This document shows positions 20,101 to 29,146 of a DNA stretch of 64,000 nucleotides, one piece after another. Source of the stretch: Helicobacter sp. 11S03491-1 (lineage in GTDB: Bacteria; Campylobacterota; Campylobacteria; Campylobacterales; Helicobacteraceae); the NCBI RefSeq assembly GCF_002272835.1, contig NZ_MLAO01000002.1, forward strand, positions 62,001 to 126,000, given 5' to 3'. The notes under the pieces were generated by a model. The model did no database searches. It saw nothing but the letters and a program-made list of their open reading frames with translations, and was not told the DNA's origin. Position numbers and translations under genes: made by a program. Within the stretch, counting starts at the first letter, position 1; each line of letters opens with the position of its first letter.

Positions 20101-20886
20101 AATGTTGTTCTCAAGACCTCTGATTTGATTTTGGTATGCTGTCATATCAGAAGTATTCTTTGTGATTTGTTTGGTTAATTCTATCTTTTGATTGGTGAGA
20201 TCAACAATTTTTTGGGTGAGCCGAGAGACTTTGTTTTGATAATCAACAATATCTCCTTGATTTTGAAGAAGCTTATCTTTTTCTTGTCTTAGGAGTAACA
20301 ATTGTTTCTCGTATGCGGCAACTTGACTGTAATAGTAGGATAAAGGAACCCATTCAGTGTTGTTTGCGTAATCTGCTATATTACTGCTTGCTTGCGTATT
20401 ATTACTGCTTGTCTGTGTATTACTTGTGGGCTTATTGCCTATGCCTACACTCCCTATGCCATTTATTATATAGCTTATATCATCATTATTTATTGGCTTG
20501 GTGCCTGCTACACTGCTAATATTACTATAATTACCATGTGCTACTCCATTAGCAAGTATTGTGGCAATTTGTTCCGCAGAGAGATTTGAAGTGTAGTTGC
20601 CATTTCCATTATCATAATAAATGTAGTTGCCATCTCCATTATCCATAAATACTATATCGGCAGGTTTGGTATTAGATTGGCTATAGCCGTGTTGGAGACT
20701 GGCGATCTGAGCACCGGTAAAAGTCATGGCGGGATCATTGATTGGGTCATGAGGTTTTAGTAATTCATTAGGAATATCTATCTCATTGGGCATGGTAAAT
20801 GTCTTCGCGCTTAAATCTAAGAACCCCCCTCCCAACAATACACTTGCCAATAGTAAAGAAACAGATTTTGTCTTTCTTGCTCTCAT
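17125..20886 (-). CDS. Large autotransporter with coiled-coil, Trp-rich repetitive passenger
   Basis: The 1253-residue protein has a signal peptide (MRARKTKSVSLLLASVLLGGGFLDLSA). A Gly/Asn/Tyr-rich region follows (about 90-170), then a very long heptad coiled coil (about 185-900) built of repeats such as 'LN-x-QI-x-QL-x-x-x-K-x-x-L'. A Ser/Thr-rich linker interrupts it at about 500-555. The last about 290 residues form a VacA-type autotransporter barrel ending GGRWIF. Two Trp-rich blocks (FWE-x-RWNKDH-x-WW, about 312-335 and 604-630) interrupt the coil. A 108-bp exact direct repeat encodes residues 273-308 and 355-390. ATG 20886 has AAGGAT; -10 TATAAT at 20951-20956. Likely an adhesin or surface stalk; this passenger type is not one I recognise. 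Confidence 0.88.
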   Translation of the reverse strand: MRARKTKSVSLLLASVLLGGGFLDLSAKTFTMPNEIDIPNELLKPHDPINDPAMTFTGAQIASLQHGYSQSNTKPADIVFMDNGDGNYIYYDNGNGNYTSNLSAEQIATILANGVAHGNYSNISSVAGTKPINNDDISYIINGIGSVGIGNKPTSNTQTSSNNTQASSNIADYANNTEWVPLSYYYSQVAAYEKQLLLLRQEKDKLLQNQGDIVDYQNKVSRLTQKIVDLTNQKIELTKQITKNTSDMTAYQNQIRGLENNIANLNKEKTNLTKQLDDLKKQGVSQTSQQVSDLNKQIATLNSQITQLTTDKNFWEHRWNKDHTWWVNKRQYFENELKNKDSQIGTLTTEKTRLTKQLDDLKKQGVSQTSQQVSDLNKQIATLNSQITQLNKDKTNLNNEKNTLQNQITQKDAKIASQTTRITTLTNEKNTLNAQIAQLEKTNAELDKVNKDRGEGVMNFSIQNLQLKDDKKKLDQQISALNSQIANKDKQLANLTKQLANLNTSAGSTTPSTSTGSTTATSTTPIGSTSTVSTNSSTSTSTTGSDSFQESLDNLKYIGSQIANFKTQIAQLTQDKADLMAQQVQLTKDKLDLITQQNQLTKDKEFWENRWNKDHDWWTQRRKYFWDELKKKDAQIAQKDAKIAEQTSQIAALNSEKAKLDEQIKQFTDQVATSTDTAKLQAQINALVTQKTALDAQIKTLTTDKATLTSEKNTLISQKTALDNQVKTLQADKTNLTNEKNTLSAQVSDLTTAKAALSLELAGLKEQIAAREKTNAEQASQIAALNSEKDNLTKQLADLNKKTTEAGSTTQAQIASVNVLKAQITNLDKKITQLNNAKTAVANEKAILQNKYNQDMQTLSEKSKKEAAKLAQLKDQYDKQAKELAKKQAEKAEAEKIAVQQVEKKVTTTSATNKQDELSQISAFSSGGQQIQFTSALSTNSRMAKLSNPYNQNMGFAQFINAISKEKLASTKSLTPEILGYEKLRWSQTNNLWANIGTVAGSVGHVNSFASSVSAGYDVFVGSALLGLYGSYAHSNSALSDHTKSSSDNFDVGVYARIYSGNHEVDINIGEVIATNTLGMTDTLLNDNSFSGKFNAYTTHANFTYGYVFGLSSDAFLKPYIGIGYNYGDNKGFYAASSKYSLSFDPFKSHFGDLQVGLELRKYFNEKSYFFLNPAYYQGYVFENNQKITAKDAGGNPLDTGNNKINPLDSAFMFQMGGEWEAINNLFVNISMGAKLGNASQYGALTLGGRWIF
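19717..19824. repeat. 108-bp direct repeat, copy 1, in the autotransporter passenger
   Basis: Identical base for base to 19963-20070. The offset is 246 bp (82 codons), so recombination between copies stays in frame. Confidence 0.95.
19963..20070. repeat. 108-bp direct repeat, copy 2, in the autotransporter passenger
   Basis: Second copy of the repeat at 19717-19824. The interval between copies holds one Trp-rich block. Confidence 0.95.
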
Positions 20887-20950
20887 ATTAAATCCTTTTT
20901 ATTGAATTTATATGTTGCAAGTAAGTGGAGTCTTTCTGAAAAAGTGTGCT

Positions 20951-20956
20951 ATTATA
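20951..20956 (-). promoter_or_regulatory. -10 box of the coiled-coil autotransporter
   Basis: Minus-strand TATAAT, 64 bases upstream of the ATG at 20886. The surrounding 225-base gap is otherwise AT-rich without genes. Confidence 0.5.
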
Positions 20957-21111
20957 TCTAAAATTAATAAAAAAAACCTTAAAGATAAAATTTATTGATA
21001 GAAAGATATTAAAATTATTCAATATTAACTAAAAAAATTCTATCGTCTTATCATAAAAGTTTATTTCTATAAAAATAAATAAATATTGCATCTACACAAA
21101 CAAGGCAGGGA

Positions 21112-24100
21112 TTAGAATTTATATCTCATCCCTGCTTGTCCGTTATAGTATTGTTCATTGCCGGCTATTTTTATGCCCAGAGAGCCAAAGCCAAAAATAT
21201 GGGCGCTAAATTTGAATTCTGCACCTGCAAGGGTGCTATAGTAGAGCTTGCCTCCAGAGTTAAGCGGGCTTTTGATCTCTATACCTCCCATAATATAAGT
21301 GATGTTTTTTTGGCTGTTATAGGCCATGTAATCAAGTCCGGGGATAATATAAAAATAGCCCCCATTTTTAAAATATTTTCTAAATTCCAAAGCTAAGGCG
21401 GTATTTAAAATAAAATTTGATGAACCTTTGACTTCAAAGGCTAAGCCCTTTTCTTTGTAGTTTCCTTGAATATTATACAAAGCGCTAATACCCAGTTGGG
21501 GTTTGATATAGAAATTTGTTTTTTCTGCTTGGATACCAAATACATACCCATAATTGAGACCTGCTTGAGTGGAATGGTTGATGTAGTTTGAGGTTTGCAA
21601 AGAGTTTAGATCAAGGATAGTCATGACTCTGTCTTGATTGACAAACCCCATATTATGGGAAACAAAAATATCAAACTCTGAATGGTGTGAAAATATTCTG
21701 GAATAAATGCCCAGTTGGGCATTGTGGGATTGGGTTTTTATATCTCCTTGATTGTTGCTTTTAGCATAAGCATAGCTCCCATATACGCCCAAAATCGCTG
21801 ATTCTGTGATCAGGCTATCATAGCCTATGGTGCCCCCATAAATCATGGCATTTCCACTTGCGTTTGCATAAGCCCCGATGAGACTGCCCCATAAATCCAT
21901 ATTATTTTCTTCCTCTAGGGTATCCGGTTCTTGGAGGGACAGAAAGCTATCGACAGCATCGGTTTGAATGCTTTGATCTTGGGCATATTTATTTTTTGAG
22001 ATTTTTTGAATCATTTTGGCAAAAGATGAGGTAGGGTTAAAAGGATTAGAAAGGTTTGTAAGTCTATTTTGAGATAGAGTGGAGGAGATAAGATTGATGG
22101 TCTTGGATATGGAGTTGTTCTGAGTTTGTTTGCTCAGATGATCCCTGTCATTCTTGGCTTCTTGGGTTAATTGGGTGAGTGCTACGTCATTATTGGCGTG
22201 CGTAATGATATAGGTAGCCAAGTCATCAGAAATATTTTTCAGAGCATTCAGGGTGCTTAGTTCATTAGCAGAAAGTCCTTGAATACCGGATTTATTGAGA
22301 ATATTTAAAATCATTTTTGTTTTTTGGCTGTTGAGAATGAGGGCTTCATCTAAGAGTTGATTGAGTTGTTGGATTTCATCAGGATCATCGGTACTCAAAG
22401 CAGCCATTTTTTGATTGATTTCTTGAAGTTTATGTGTATATTTATTTTTGAGTTCGCTGTATTCCCCTGAAGTCATTGAGGGGAAATTTTGTTGGGATAA
22501 GGTCTTGTTTTTGAGTTCATCAACAATACCCTTGAGAAGGGCAAGCCCTTCTTGCTTGTAGGTTTTTTGTTTTTCTAATCGGGTGTTTAAAAGCGTTTTA
22601 TAAACTTCACTTGCTTTAAAAGTAGCATTGAATTCTTCCAGCTTGGCAAGTTTTTGATTTTGCTTTTCTTTATCTTCTGCTTTGGGTAAGGCGCCTTTTA
22701 GATCATCTTGAAGCCATTGAATATTTTGGAGTTCTCGTTTTTTATCCTCATAATTTTTAATATCTTCATCATTGTAATATTTTGTTCTGATTTTGCTTTT
22801 TTCAGCTGCATCGGTGGTTGCGTTCAATTCGGCATCTCTTTGGGCTATTTTTGTGTCATTTTTGATTTTTAGCTCTGCTTCTTGAGATTTTAACAGTGCG
22901 ATTTTTGCATCAATGGCGGCATTTTTTTCTTTGAAAAATTCTTCTCCAAGGAGCTGTTTGTATTCTTGAAGTTCCCCATCATGAATACTTAGAGCTTGTT
23001 GGGCTTTGGTAAGGGCAACTTTGGCGCCGGCAAACTTCTGTTGCAATTGAGTGATTTTTTCTTGTGATAAGAGAGCAGATTTAGCCTCATTCATCAGAGT
23101 TTCCACACTTTTTTGCTTGCTTGTTTCAGAGGGTCTCACAAGGATATAGAGATCTTTATTTTCATTTTCAAGCTTTGCTTCAAATTTGAGATTATTATTT
23201 GTGTAGTCTTGATCAAATTGGGCAAGCGATCCATTTATTTTGGTCGCTCCAAAGAGATGGATATTGTCTGTTGGCAAAAGAGGTGGGGTGGTTGTGGGTG
23301 ATGGACTTACTTCCGGGCTAGAGGAGTCTTGATCGTTTGATACTGAGGGTTGTGGAGGAGTTTCAGATTGAGTGAAGCTAATGCCTTCTTGAGTTCTGAG
23401 AATCAAGTAAGCTCTATTGTTCATAATAGAGTTATCTTTGTTGGCAATTAACCCTATTTGAGACTTATCTGTAAGGATACCTTTTTTGCTTACAGAGATG
23501 TAGCCAAAGTCATTAGAATCTATTGCCCCTGAGAATATCCAGCCTTCATTTTTAAAATTTCCATTGATTTGTAAGATTCCCCCATCGATCAAAATAATTG
23601 TGCCGTTTTGGTGATTATGGACATTCCCGGTGATGCTAAGCTTGCCGTAATCAAATACAGAAATCCTGCCTTCTCTCCATGTAGAGGCATCTGTGAAGAA
23701 ATTTTGAAACCCTAATGCATTTTTTTCTAAAGGGTTGTTAATAGCCTTGATCATATTTTGTGCGTTGTGTTCTAAAAGTGTTGCTCTTTTGAGGGTATCT
23801 CCGTTAGAAAAATTATAAACGATACTCTCAGTTTCATCAGCAGGAGTTTCTACGACAATATTTGCCTTTGATGCCCCTTGACTGATATAGAGTTCTCCAA
23901 TATTAATAAAGGATTTATTTTGAAAATTCAGGGTTGTATTTTGAGCGATGAGACCCACTTGTTCTTGTAAAATTTTAAAATCATCATAGCTTTGATAAAA
24001 ACTTGAAGGGTAGTTTTTGTTTGAATATTCATTATCAAAATAGTATTTTGTCTTTGGATAGGCAATTTCGCTTTTCATTTTGGCAGAGAAGGTAAGCTTA

Positions 24101-24714
24101 TGATCGGTAATTAGGGATAGTGTGGAACCATTGCCTATATACAGACGTCCTTGAATCTTAAACTCCGAGTTTTCTGCGCTATCGGAGACAGGCGCAGAAG
24201 AGTCGGCTTTGACTTCAAGAGTTAATTTTGCAGCTTGAAGATATTGATTAGCAAGATTTAGAGCCAAAGGAGATTGGTATCTTGATAGAATCCCTATGCT
24301 GATATCTCGGATAGAATTGGTGGTATTGGGCTTAGACTTTAGGGTAAGTTCAGAGTAAGGACCTACAACATTAGTTTCATAAAGCTTGTTACTTGAATGT
24401 GAGATTTGAATCCTATCATTAGTGATTTCTAGAGAACTTTTAGGGATAGATCCATCTTGTGTTGGGAATGTATAAACATGCAAAGTTGTGGAAATAGAGG
24501 GTATGGAGAGTGTCCCATTTTTTCCGGAATCAACAAATATTTTTTCATAACCGCTCGCTTTATCTGCATAACCAAATTCTTTGACCTGATTGCAATAGCC
24601 GGATTTGCTGGAAGCGCAAATATCCACAGAGGATGTCGGTTGAGTATCACCATAAGCTGATAATATAATAGAGTTAATTATTAGAATAATTCTTATAAAT
24701 GAAATAGAACGCAT
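21112..24714 (-). CDS. Autotransporter outer-membrane protein 2
   Basis: The start is placed at ATG 24714 (MRSISFIRIILIINSIILSAYG, a good signal peptide, with AAGGAT upstream); a longer frame to 24792 would run through the promoter. It gives about 1200 residues. The passenger has an N-terminal beta-rich half (about 30-445) with regions like S-I-T-G-N-V-H-N-H-Q-N-G-T-I typical of beta-helix passengers, a Pro/Ser-rich linker (about 448-476), a coiled-coil half (about 520-900), and a C-terminal barrel (about 930-1200) ending AGMRYKF. The barrel resembles that of the neighbouring autotransporter (SALLGLYGSYAHSNS versus SAILGVYGSYAYAKS), so they are paralogues in the translocator. A Fur-like box overlaps its promoter. 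Confidence 0.88.
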   Translation of the reverse strand: MRSISFIRIILIINSIILSAYGDTQPTSSVDICASSKSGYCNQVKEFGYADKASGYEKIFVDSGKNGTLSIPSISTTLHVYTFPTQDGSIPKSSLEITNDRIQISHSSNKLYETNVVGPYSELTLKSKPNTTNSIRDISIGILSRYQSPLALNLANQYLQAAKLTLEVKADSSAPVSDSAENSEFKIQGRLYIGNGSTLSLITDHKLTFSAKMKSEIAYPKTKYYFDNEYSNKNYPSSFYQSYDDFKILQEQVGLIAQNTTLNFQNKSFINIGELYISQGASKANIVVETPADETESIVYNFSNGDTLKRATLLEHNAQNMIKAINNPLEKNALGFQNFFTDASTWREGRISVFDYGKLSITGNVHNHQNGTIILIDGGILQINGNFKNEGWIFSGAIDSNDFGYISVSKKGILTDKSQIGLIANKDNSIMNNRAYLILRTQEGISFTQSETPPQPSVSNDQDSSSPEVSPSPTTTPPLLPTDNIHLFGATKINGSLAQFDQDYTNNNLKFEAKLENENKDLYILVRPSETSKQKSVETLMNEAKSALLSQEKITQLQQKFAGAKVALTKAQQALSIHDGELQEYKQLLGEEFFKEKNAAIDAKIALLKSQEAELKIKNDTKIAQRDAELNATTDAAEKSKIRTKYYNDEDIKNYEDKKRELQNIQWLQDDLKGALPKAEDKEKQNQKLAKLEEFNATFKASEVYKTLLNTRLEKQKTYKQEGLALLKGIVDELKNKTLSQQNFPSMTSGEYSELKNKYTHKLQEINQKMAALSTDDPDEIQQLNQLLDEALILNSQKTKMILNILNKSGIQGLSANELSTLNALKNISDDLATYIITHANNDVALTQLTQEAKNDRDHLSKQTQNNSISKTINLISSTLSQNRLTNLSNPFNPTSSFAKMIQKISKNKYAQDQSIQTDAVDSFLSLQEPDTLEEENNMDLWGSLIGAYANASGNAMIYGGTIGYDSLITESAILGVYGSYAYAKSNNQGDIKTQSHNAQLGIYSRIFSHHSEFDIFVSHNMGFVNQDRVMTILDLNSLQTSNYINHSTQAGLNYGYVFGIQAEKTNFYIKPQLGISALYNIQGNYKEKGLAFEVKGSSNFILNTALALEFRKYFKNGGYFYIIPGLDYMAYNSQKNITYIMGGIEIKSPLNSGGKLYYSTLAGAEFKFSAHIFGFGSLGIKIAGNEQYYNGQAGMRYKF

Positions 24715-24736
24715 AAGTATATCCTTATATATAAAA

Positions 24737-24751
24737 TGAGAATTATTATTA
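24737..24751 (-). promoter_or_regulatory. Fur-like box upstream of autotransporter 2
   Basis: TGAGAATTATTATTA agrees at 12 of 14 defined positions with the 7-1-7 Fur motif TGATAAT-n-ATTATCA. It lies 23-37 bases before the ATG, where it would overlap the promoter. Functional Fur control is inference. Confidence 0.45.
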
Positions 24752-24807
24752 GATAGATTCCATAAAAAAAACCTGAAGTTTATTTTTTGCATATATAGTA
24801 AAATTAT

Positions 24808-26475
24808 TTAATAATTTTCTACAAATTTCCCTAATTTATTTCCAAAAATAAAACTTTTAAGAACATGAAGAAACTCATCAATATTTTCTACAGATTGTGC
24901 ATTATCTTGCCCGGCGCATTTTTGCCATGTTTGCAGAGTATTTTGGGATTGAATTTTTTTGGCGATATTAATGAAGAAAATATCTGTTTCTACCCCTTTT
25001 GCCTTAAAATTATCTTTGATTCTCTTGCACATTCCCATTGAAAAAAGCCTATCTTCCATATGAGCGAGTCTTTCTTCATAAGTTCCTTTTCCTAGAGCTT
25101 CTCCATCAATGCCATCTGTAACAATAATCATGATGCGTTTTTTATTTTTGCCTTTGGTAAGCATGGCGCTTCCACGTAAAATTGCTGTAGTTACAAGGGT
25201 TAGTTTCCCTCCCTTTATAGAAGCATCAAAGGGTTTTTCATTTAGAATTTTGAAATTTTTGGGATCGCTTATGGGCTGAAAATCTTCTTCATAAAATTTC
25301 ATGTCTAAAGATCGCATTGATTTGTGGCTGATTTGATCTTTTTTCCCGTAAAAATCATAAGCAACTCCGTTTCTTCTGGAGTTTGGGATAAGAGGGTTGG
25401 TGTCAGTAAAATTATAGAATCTGAAACTGAAAATTTTTAATGGATCAAACATGTTTTCAAGTGTGGCTTCATAATCAATCATTTGAGGCAGGTTAGTTTC
25501 AATATTGGAGATGAGATTACTCTGAGGGTTGCTAAAAGCATGGAAAAAATTCAGGGCTTTTTGTTTTTCCGGATTTATAGAATAAGGGAGTTTTTCAAAA
25601 GTGAGATTTGTGTCATTTTGTGCCCATACAGAAGTCATTATTCCTGACCAAAAATCATAATCAGAAAGTCTGTATTGGGGTTTGAAAGTTACTTGTAAGA
25701 CATAGTAAGAAGAAGTTGTGTCTCTTGAAATAGGCTTATCTCCCAAATTAATGTCATAATGAGTATTTTTTTGGATTTGAGTACCTGCATAAAATGGCAA
25801 GAATCCCAGTTGAGATTGGCTATTGGGATTAGAATTGATTGTTTTGATAATTTTATAAATAACAGCTTGCATAACTTCTGCACGATTAGAACTATTTTTT
25901 AATCTGGTGCAAACAATTTCATCATATTCAGGATCATTTGGAGTGCAAAAGCCAATATGAGAAATTTTTGTAACAAAGTCTCTGCTCATAGATTCAGAAA
26001 AATCCAAAACAAATAAATAATCCGTATCGATATGGGCATTAGGAGATTTTACAGAGATTTTTGCTTGGGCAAAATTTTGATTTTGTTTGTCTATAAATTT
26101 TCTAAACCATCCGGGAATAGATAAATCTGCATAAGAATTGATGATTTCTGCATTTTCTTCTTCTTGGGTTTTTTGATCTTTGATTTTTTTTAAGGTTTGG
26201 GCAGTATTTTTGATGTTTGAAAATTTGAGATTTTTGTCATGAAAATAAGCCTTGAGATAGCTTTGTATATATTGTCTTTTTTCTGCGTCATTTTTTAGGG
26301 TGCTTGCTCCTAAAGATGCTTCTCTTAAGGCATCTGATAACCTTGCTTGATGATTGAGTAAATTTGAAGTATCAAAGCCAATAACTAAAAGCCCAATAAT
26401 AATAGGAGCAAGAATAGCAACACTCAAAGCAATAATCCCATCTTGTTGTTTCAAAAGATTAATGATTTTTTTCAT
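24808..26475 (-). CDS. tadG: TadG-like pilus protein with von Willebrand A domain
   Basis: The 555-residue protein starts with a TadE/G-type segment: QQDGIIALSVAILAPIIIGLLVIGFD, one membrane helix (about 14-36) after a short basic head, then GASTL. From about 150 a VWA domain begins with a complete MIDAS motif, DFSES (D158, S160, S162), and continues with the M-I-I-V-T-D-G-I-D segment near 430-440. TadG proteins act at the cell surface or periplasm in Tad pilus assembly. It is the last gene of the tad operon, 12 bases after tadF. Confidence 0.85.
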   Translation of the reverse strand: MKKIINLLKQQDGIIALSVAILAPIIIGLLVIGFDTSNLLNHQARLSDALREASLGASTLKNDAEKRQYIQSYLKAYFHDKNLKFSNIKNTAQTLKKIKDQKTQEEENAEIINSYADLSIPGWFRKFIDKQNQNFAQAKISVKSPNAHIDTDYLFVLDFSESMSRDFVTKISHIGFCTPNDPEYDEIVCTRLKNSSNRAEVMQAVIYKIIKTINSNPNSQSQLGFLPFYAGTQIQKNTHYDINLGDKPISRDTTSSYYVLQVTFKPQYRLSDYDFWSGIMTSVWAQNDTNLTFEKLPYSINPEKQKALNFFHAFSNPQSNLISNIETNLPQMIDYEATLENMFDPLKIFSFRFYNFTDTNPLIPNSRRNGVAYDFYGKKDQISHKSMRSLDMKFYEEDFQPISDPKNFKILNEKPFDASIKGGKLTLVTTAILRGSAMLTKGKNKKRIMIIVTDGIDGEALGKGTYEERLAHMEDRLFSMGMCKRIKDNFKAKGVETDIFFINIAKKIQSQNTLQTWQKCAGQDNAQSVENIDEFLHVLKSFIFGNKLGKFVENY

Positions 26476-26487
26476 ATATATTTCCTA

Positions 26488-27075
26488 TTATCTTTCCGGA
26501 GCAATACTTGAAGATTGGAGGGGGATGAATTTTGAGATAAGGTTTTTTATAGGCGCAAAACTACTTTTTTGGTGAAGGCAAACACTCACTCTAAAAAGTG
26601 TGGCATATTTTTGCTCAGAAGTTTTTACGCTTAAATGAGCATAATCTTGCAGGCTAACAGAGGGATCACATGCAAAATCCCCAAAGTCATAACTCATTGT
26701 CCGTTCAGGAGTGGGAGTAGTAGTGTTGGAAGTAAAATACAATGCTTCTACTTTCATAGAAATTGAACTATTTTTGGCGATAAAGTCTTTTTGGAGATTT
26801 TGTAAGATTTTATAAAGTCCGGAAGCCTCTTGGGAAGTGATTTGTTGGGAATAATCATAAAGGGTTCTCTCTCTAATGATAGAGACTAGGGAGTAGCTAA
26901 GACGATCCAGTTTGCCTTGATTAAGAAGGGCTTTGCCTATATCTCCAACAAGGACAATCAAAAGAATCAACAAACCAAATATAATGGATGCTTCAATGCT
27001 AATAGAGCCTTGTGTTTGAGTGATAAAATTATTGAATATCGGTTTTTGTTTTTTCATTTTGTTTGTTTTTTTCAT
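26488..27075 (-). CDS. tadF: TadF-like minor pseudopilin
   Basis: The 195-residue protein has the minor-pilin pattern: basic head, QGSISIEASIIFGLLILLIVLVGDIG (helix about 22-46), then GKLDRLSYSLVSIIRERTLYD. That last stretch closely matches TadF of Aggregatibacter-type loci. The glutamine-glycine before the helix is the expected prepilin cleavage area, processed by TadV. The start overlaps tadE by 47 bases; an alternative ATG at 27057 also fits. Confidence 0.82.
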   Translation of the reverse strand: MKKTNKMKKQKPIFNNFITQTQGSISIEASIIFGLLILLIVLVGDIGKALLNQGKLDRLSYSLVSIIRERTLYDYSQQITSQEASGLYKILQNLQKDFIAKNSSISMKVEALYFTSNTTTPTPERTMSYDFGDFACDPSVSLQDYAHLSVKTSEQKYATLFRVSVCLHQKSSFAPIKNLISKFIPLQSSSIAPER

Positions 27076-27565
27076 TTTTTGGGGTAGGGCGATATTGGGT
27101 ATGTTCGCTGTAATAAACTACTTTAGATGTGGTATTTTCTGTATTGGGAATTACACGTAAAATCTTAAAAATAGGCCGGATTTTGTACTCCAAAGTATAG
27201 ACAATGAGTTGGTTTTCTAATTCACTTCCGGTGCAATTGTTGTCTTGAAGTTCTTCAAGGGAGCGGCAAAATATAAGCGTGGGTTTGAGGGAATTTTTAA
27301 CGTCTGTAAATAAAAGCAAGCTATTTTTATGTTGTTGGATATATTCTTGAAATTTTTCTTTATAACCAAGTTTGGGTTCTGTGGCAGAGGCGTATTTGCC
27401 TGCACTTGTTGTGATGTAATCAATCATGCTTAGTTGATAAATAAGCACTAGGGATTCTAAAAGCATCATGATAAGCAAGAAAAAGGGCAAAAATAAAAAA
27501 GCAAATTCAAGGGTAGCCACCCCTTCTTCTTTCTTGAGAAAAATTTTAAAGAGATTTTTTTTCAT
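27029..27565 (-). CDS. tadE: TadE-like minor pseudopilin
   Basis: 178 residues: a basic N-terminus, then EEGVATLEFAFLFLPFFLLIMMLLE (helix about 12-36), the TadE signature with conserved Glu5 after the cleavage glycine. The rest is a periplasmic domain with two cysteines (C94, C105) probably forming a disulfide. TadE and TadF are needed for Flp fibre formation. It overlaps tadD by 20 bases and tadF by 47. Confidence 0.85.
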   Translation of the reverse strand: MKKNLFKIFLKKEEGVATLEFAFLFLPFFLLIMMLLESLVLIYQLSMIDYITTSAGKYASATEPKLGYKEKFQEYIQQHKNSLLLFTDVKNSLKPTLIFCRSLEELQDNNCTGSELENQLIVYTLEYKIRPIFKILRVIPNTENTTSKVVYYSEHTQYRPTPKNEKNKQNEKTKTDIQ

Positions 27566-28307
27566 TAGAGTTGGCTTTTATTTTTTGGAGGTTGCGGAGA
27601 AATTTTCTGGGGGATTTGGATAGATTTTCTTTTTGAACAATTTCTAAAGCAGCATTTAGCTTGTCAGATTTTACAAGGGCAAGGATAAGGTTATTTAGAA
27701 TTTTTGGATCTTTATACCCACGCATATAAAGGGGCATCAGATAGTTGATAGCTTCTGCATAGTTTTGTTGCAAGATTTCAATCATGCCTAGATTGGTATT
27801 GATAATCATGTCGCTTAAAAAGAGTTTTTTTGCATCAAGAAAATCTTTTTTTGCCAAATCAAATTTTTTCTCAGAGGCATAGATAATACCTCTAAGATTG
27901 TAGGCTTGGGGAATATTTTTATCTGTTTTGATAAGATCATCAAGTATGGCTAGGGCATCTTGGTATTTGTTGGTTGTTTGGAGCGTTTGTGCCCAAAGCA
28001 TAGTCGCTTGCGTAGATTTTTTATCTTTTATCAAGGGTCTGAGGTAATAAAATACAGAATTATAATCTTTAGATTTGAAATAATACTGAGCAAGTTTTAT
28101 CCGGGTTTGGGGGGTGTCTTTTTTTTCTAATTTTTGTTTAAACATTTTGATGAGGTCTTTATAGTTTTTGGCTGCAAGTAAAACACGTTCTCTATAGACT
28201 TCATCACCAAAAAAGTCTTGATTTTTAGAAAAACAACCTGATAGTATTAATGGCAAAATTACCGAGAATGCAAAAAATAAAATTTTCTTTTTTATTAAAT
28301 TTTTCAT
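27546..28307 (-). CDS. tadD: TadD-like TPR lipoprotein
   Basis: The 253-residue lipoprotein has signal peptide KKKILFFAFSVILPLILSGC, lipid site at about C25, followed by TPR helices (for example DALAILDDLIKTDKNIPQAYNLRGIIYASEKKFDLAKKDF). TadD is a pilotin-like factor thought to help the secretin RcpA. The start is at the tadC stop (1-base overlap). Confidence 0.85.
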   Translation of the reverse strand: MKNLIKKKILFFAFSVILPLILSGCFSKNQDFFGDEVYRERVLLAAKNYKDLIKMFKQKLEKKDTPQTRIKLAQYYFKSKDYNSVFYYLRPLIKDKKSTQATMLWAQTLQTTNKYQDALAILDDLIKTDKNIPQAYNLRGIIYASEKKFDLAKKDFLDAKKLFLSDMIINTNLGMIEILQQNYAEAINYLMPLYMRGYKDPKILNNLILALVKSDKLNAALEIVQKENLSKSPRKFLRNLQKIKANSNEKKSL

Positions 28308-29146
28308 TAAAATCCTTCCAAAACTTTCATAACCCCCGGTGCAGCAATAATAATGATGACCGGGAACATGAAAAATAAAATCAAAGGAATACTCATCTTC
28401 GCAGATAGTTTTCCAATAGCCTCTTCGGTTTTTAACAATTCAAGCTCTCGAATTTCCATTGAGAGATGCATGAGAGTTTCATAAATAGCGCTCCCATATT
28501 TGAGACTTTGTTTGAGGGTTGTACACATCATACTAATTTCAGTGCTTGGGAGTTCTTTTTGGAGATCGTCAATAGCTGTTTGCAATCCGCTAATTTCACT
28601 TTTAAGTATAATGCGATTCAAAAAAGGAGCGAATCCTTTGTTGATTTGAGAAATACTCCCTTCCAAAAATTTGATAGCCCCTTCAATGTTCATTCCTGAT
28701 TGCACACAAATTGCCAATAAATCCACAAACATGGGAATATTTTTGCTAATCTTTTGTATTCTGGATTCGACAATGAATTTTTGCAGATAAGAAGGTAGCA
28801 AAAAGCTTATGAGTATGGAAAAAATACCTATGATTCCAAGAAATGCTTGGGAAATTTGGAGTGAAAAAATAAGATTAATAAAATAAAAAAATATAAATAC
28901 TCCAAATGCGCACAAGATTTTGAGAATAATATTTTCATCATAAAGGCGAATATTTTTTAAGAGAGTGTCTGATTTTTCAAGAATTTCTTGGGCTTTGTCT
29001 TTTTGAGAAGTTTTGATAAAAATATCATTTTGTTGGTTTGTTTCTTCAAGTAAATGAGTTAATTTTTTAATTTTTGAGTTTTTGATTGTCGAAGAAATGA
29101 GGATAAAAAATCCAAAGATCAAAGAAAATAAATAAAATGTATTCAT
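28307..29146 (-). CDS. tadC: TadC inner-membrane platform protein
   Basis: 279 residues of the T2SSF/GspF family: two membrane segments near the N-terminus (about 1-20) and centre (about 85-125), cytoplasmic helical bundle with the PMFVDLLAICVQSGMNIEGAI motif, and a final membrane segment (PLILFFMFPVIIIIAAPG). It works with TadB as the platform for the TadA ATPase. It overlaps tadB by 4 bases (ATGA). Confidence 0.9.
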   Translation of the reverse strand: MNTFYLFSLIFGFFILISSTIKNSKIKKLTHLLEETNQQNDIFIKTSQKDKAQEILEKSDTLLKNIRLYDENIILKILCAFGVFIFFYFINLIFSLQISQAFLGIIGIFSILISFLLPSYLQKFIVESRIQKISKNIPMFVDLLAICVQSGMNIEGAIKFLEGSISQINKGFAPFLNRIILKSEISGLQTAIDDLQKELPSTEISMMCTTLKQSLKYGSAIYETLMHLSMEIRELELLKTEEAIGKLSAKMSIPLILFFMFPVIIIIAAPGVMKVLEGF

